A stretch of 6,815 bases of DNA from Sulfurimonas sp. (GTDB lineage Bacteria > Campylobacterota > Campylobacteria > Campylobacterales > Sulfurimonadaceae): assembly GCA_022712775.1 (NCBI GenBank), contig JAFLJZ010000256.1, positions 1 to 6,815 of the forward strand, read 5' to 3'. A model generated the notes under the pieces. It saw only the letters and a list, made by a program, of their open reading frames with translations. It was not told where the DNA came from and did not search any database. Made by a program: the position numbers and the translations under genes. Every line of letters starts with the position of its first letter. Position 1 is the first letter of the stretch. Shown one piece after another: positions 6,132 through 6,815 of the stretch.

Positions 6132-6815
6132 ATGAAATTACTAGTTATAGTTATTCTATTCTCAAGTATACTTTTTTCAGCACAAAAACAAATCATTCTT
6201 GGAAGTTATTCTGTCCAAAGTAATGGTATAGGAGCAGTGAAAACTGTTACAAAGCAGATAGAAAATGATGAAAATCTTCAAGAGCTAATGCAAAAAAATT
6301 CATTACGAGTTATTTCAACAAAAATAAGTGGGTATACAGTGGTTTCTGTAAATGCATTAGGATCATATACTGAGTTACTTAGAACCTTAAAGATATTTAA
6401 AACATACTATACAGATGCTTTTGTTTTAACGTATCCAACTCAAAATATACAAGATATAGAATCTTTAGCAGCAATAGAGCATAAAGCACAAGAAGAAAAT
6501 GCTAATGCTAAAGAAGAAGAGATAATTGAAGAAGAAAGACTTGAAGCTTTAGCACTAGAGAGACTTGAAAAAGAAAGATTACAAGAGCTTCAAGAACAAA
6601 GAGAAGCTCGTCTTATAGAAGAGAAAGTAGAAAAAGAAAGACTTTTGGCACTTCAAACGAAAAGACTTGAAGAGGCACAGGCTTTAAAAATGACTCAAGA
6701 TAAAGCAGAAATAGAAGATGATATGAGTGAGTACTACCTCTTTATAGCACTTGGTTTATTACTTATTTCAATCGCTGGATTTGTTGTGTATTCACAAATA
6801 AATAAAAAAGAAGAA
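6132..6815 (+). CDS. secreted SPOR-like, coiled-coil, transmembrane protein (3' end outside the window)
   Basis: An ATG-started frame stays open for 228 codons to the window's end with no stop, so the gene is incomplete. Residues 1-17 are a signal peptide, hydrophobic with a 'FSA-Q' signal peptidase I-type site and no lipobox Cys. Residues about 19-101 resemble a SPOR domain, which binds denuded peptidoglycan: 'IILGSYSVQS' (21-30) and 'GYTVVSVNALGSYTELLRTL' (67-86) match the two beta-strand regions, and the domain ends in 'DAFVLTYP'. Residues about 110-198 are a Glu/Arg/Leu-rich coiled coil. Residues about 201-220 are a transmembrane helix, followed by a charged 'NKKEE', so the continuation should be cytoplasmic. 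This gives a periplasmic peptidoglycan-facing region, a coiled-coil stalk and an inner-membrane anchor. The gene diverges from the c-di-GMP cluster. A transmembrane sensor with a cytoplasmic output is possible but cannot be judged from this part. Confidence 0.85.
   Translation, partial: MKLLVIVILFSSILFSAQKQIILGSYSVQSNGIGAVKTVTKQIENDENLQELMQKNSLRVISTKISGYTVVSVNALGSYTELLRTLKIFKTYYTDAFVLTYPTQNIQDIESLAAIEHKAQEENANAKEEEIIEEERLEALALERLEKERLQELQEQREARLIEEKVEKERLLALQTKRLEEAQALKMTQDKAEIEDDMSEYYLFIALGLLLISIAGFVVYSQINKKEE

Noticed and set aside
6465..6720. Repetitive-looking GAA/AGA-rich stretch in the SPOR gene
   Set aside because: It is explained by the coiled coil (Glu/Arg/Leu heptads); there is no regular DNA repeat unit.
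1..6815. tRNA, rRNA, CRISPR array, insertion sequence or attachment site
   Set aside because: No clover-leaf, repeat-spacer pattern, transposase frame or terminal inverted repeats are visible on either strand.

Overview
The window is AT-rich DNA with tightly packed genes. Its protein families (DUF445, PAS/GGDEF/EAL proteins, an ODP-like diiron MBL protein, a SPOR/coiled-coil protein) and strong A/T codon bias fit a Campylobacterota (epsilonproteobacterial) genome, perhaps a Sulfurimonas- or Arcobacter-type organism. This assignment is an inference from composition and families; nothing in the window proves the genus.

Layout. Positions 1-132 hold the 3' end of an unidentified plus-strand gene. 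It overlaps tail-to-tail by 33 bp with a minus-strand DUF445 membrane protein gene (100-810, GTG start) that has its own candidate promoter. Upstream of that, also on the minus strand, lies a compact three-gene cluster read from about 5986 down to 877. First comes a metallo-beta-lactamase-fold protein with a flavodiiron-type iron site but no flavodoxin domain (5204-5986). Six bases later comes a PAS-PAS-GGDEF-EAL protein with all catalytic motifs intact (2912-5197). One base after that comes a PAS-degenerate GGDEF-EAL protein carrying a C-terminal globin domain (877-2910). A 145-bp divergent intergenic region (5987-6131) carries candidate promoters for both directions, an 11-bp tandem repeat and a palindrome over one -10 box. 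On its far side a plus-strand gene starts at 6132 and runs off the window; it encodes a secreted SPOR-domain/coiled-coil protein with a transmembrane segment.

The central interest is the three-gene cluster. It appears to join several potential O2/NO/redox-sensing modules to synthesis and breakdown of cyclic di-GMP: a diiron ODP-like protein, an Aer-like PAS that may bind FAD, a PAS with a Cys/His cluster, and a globin. The domain calls come directly from sequence motifs. The idea of one gas- or redox-responsive c-di-GMP system is inference from gene order and cofactor-site residues.
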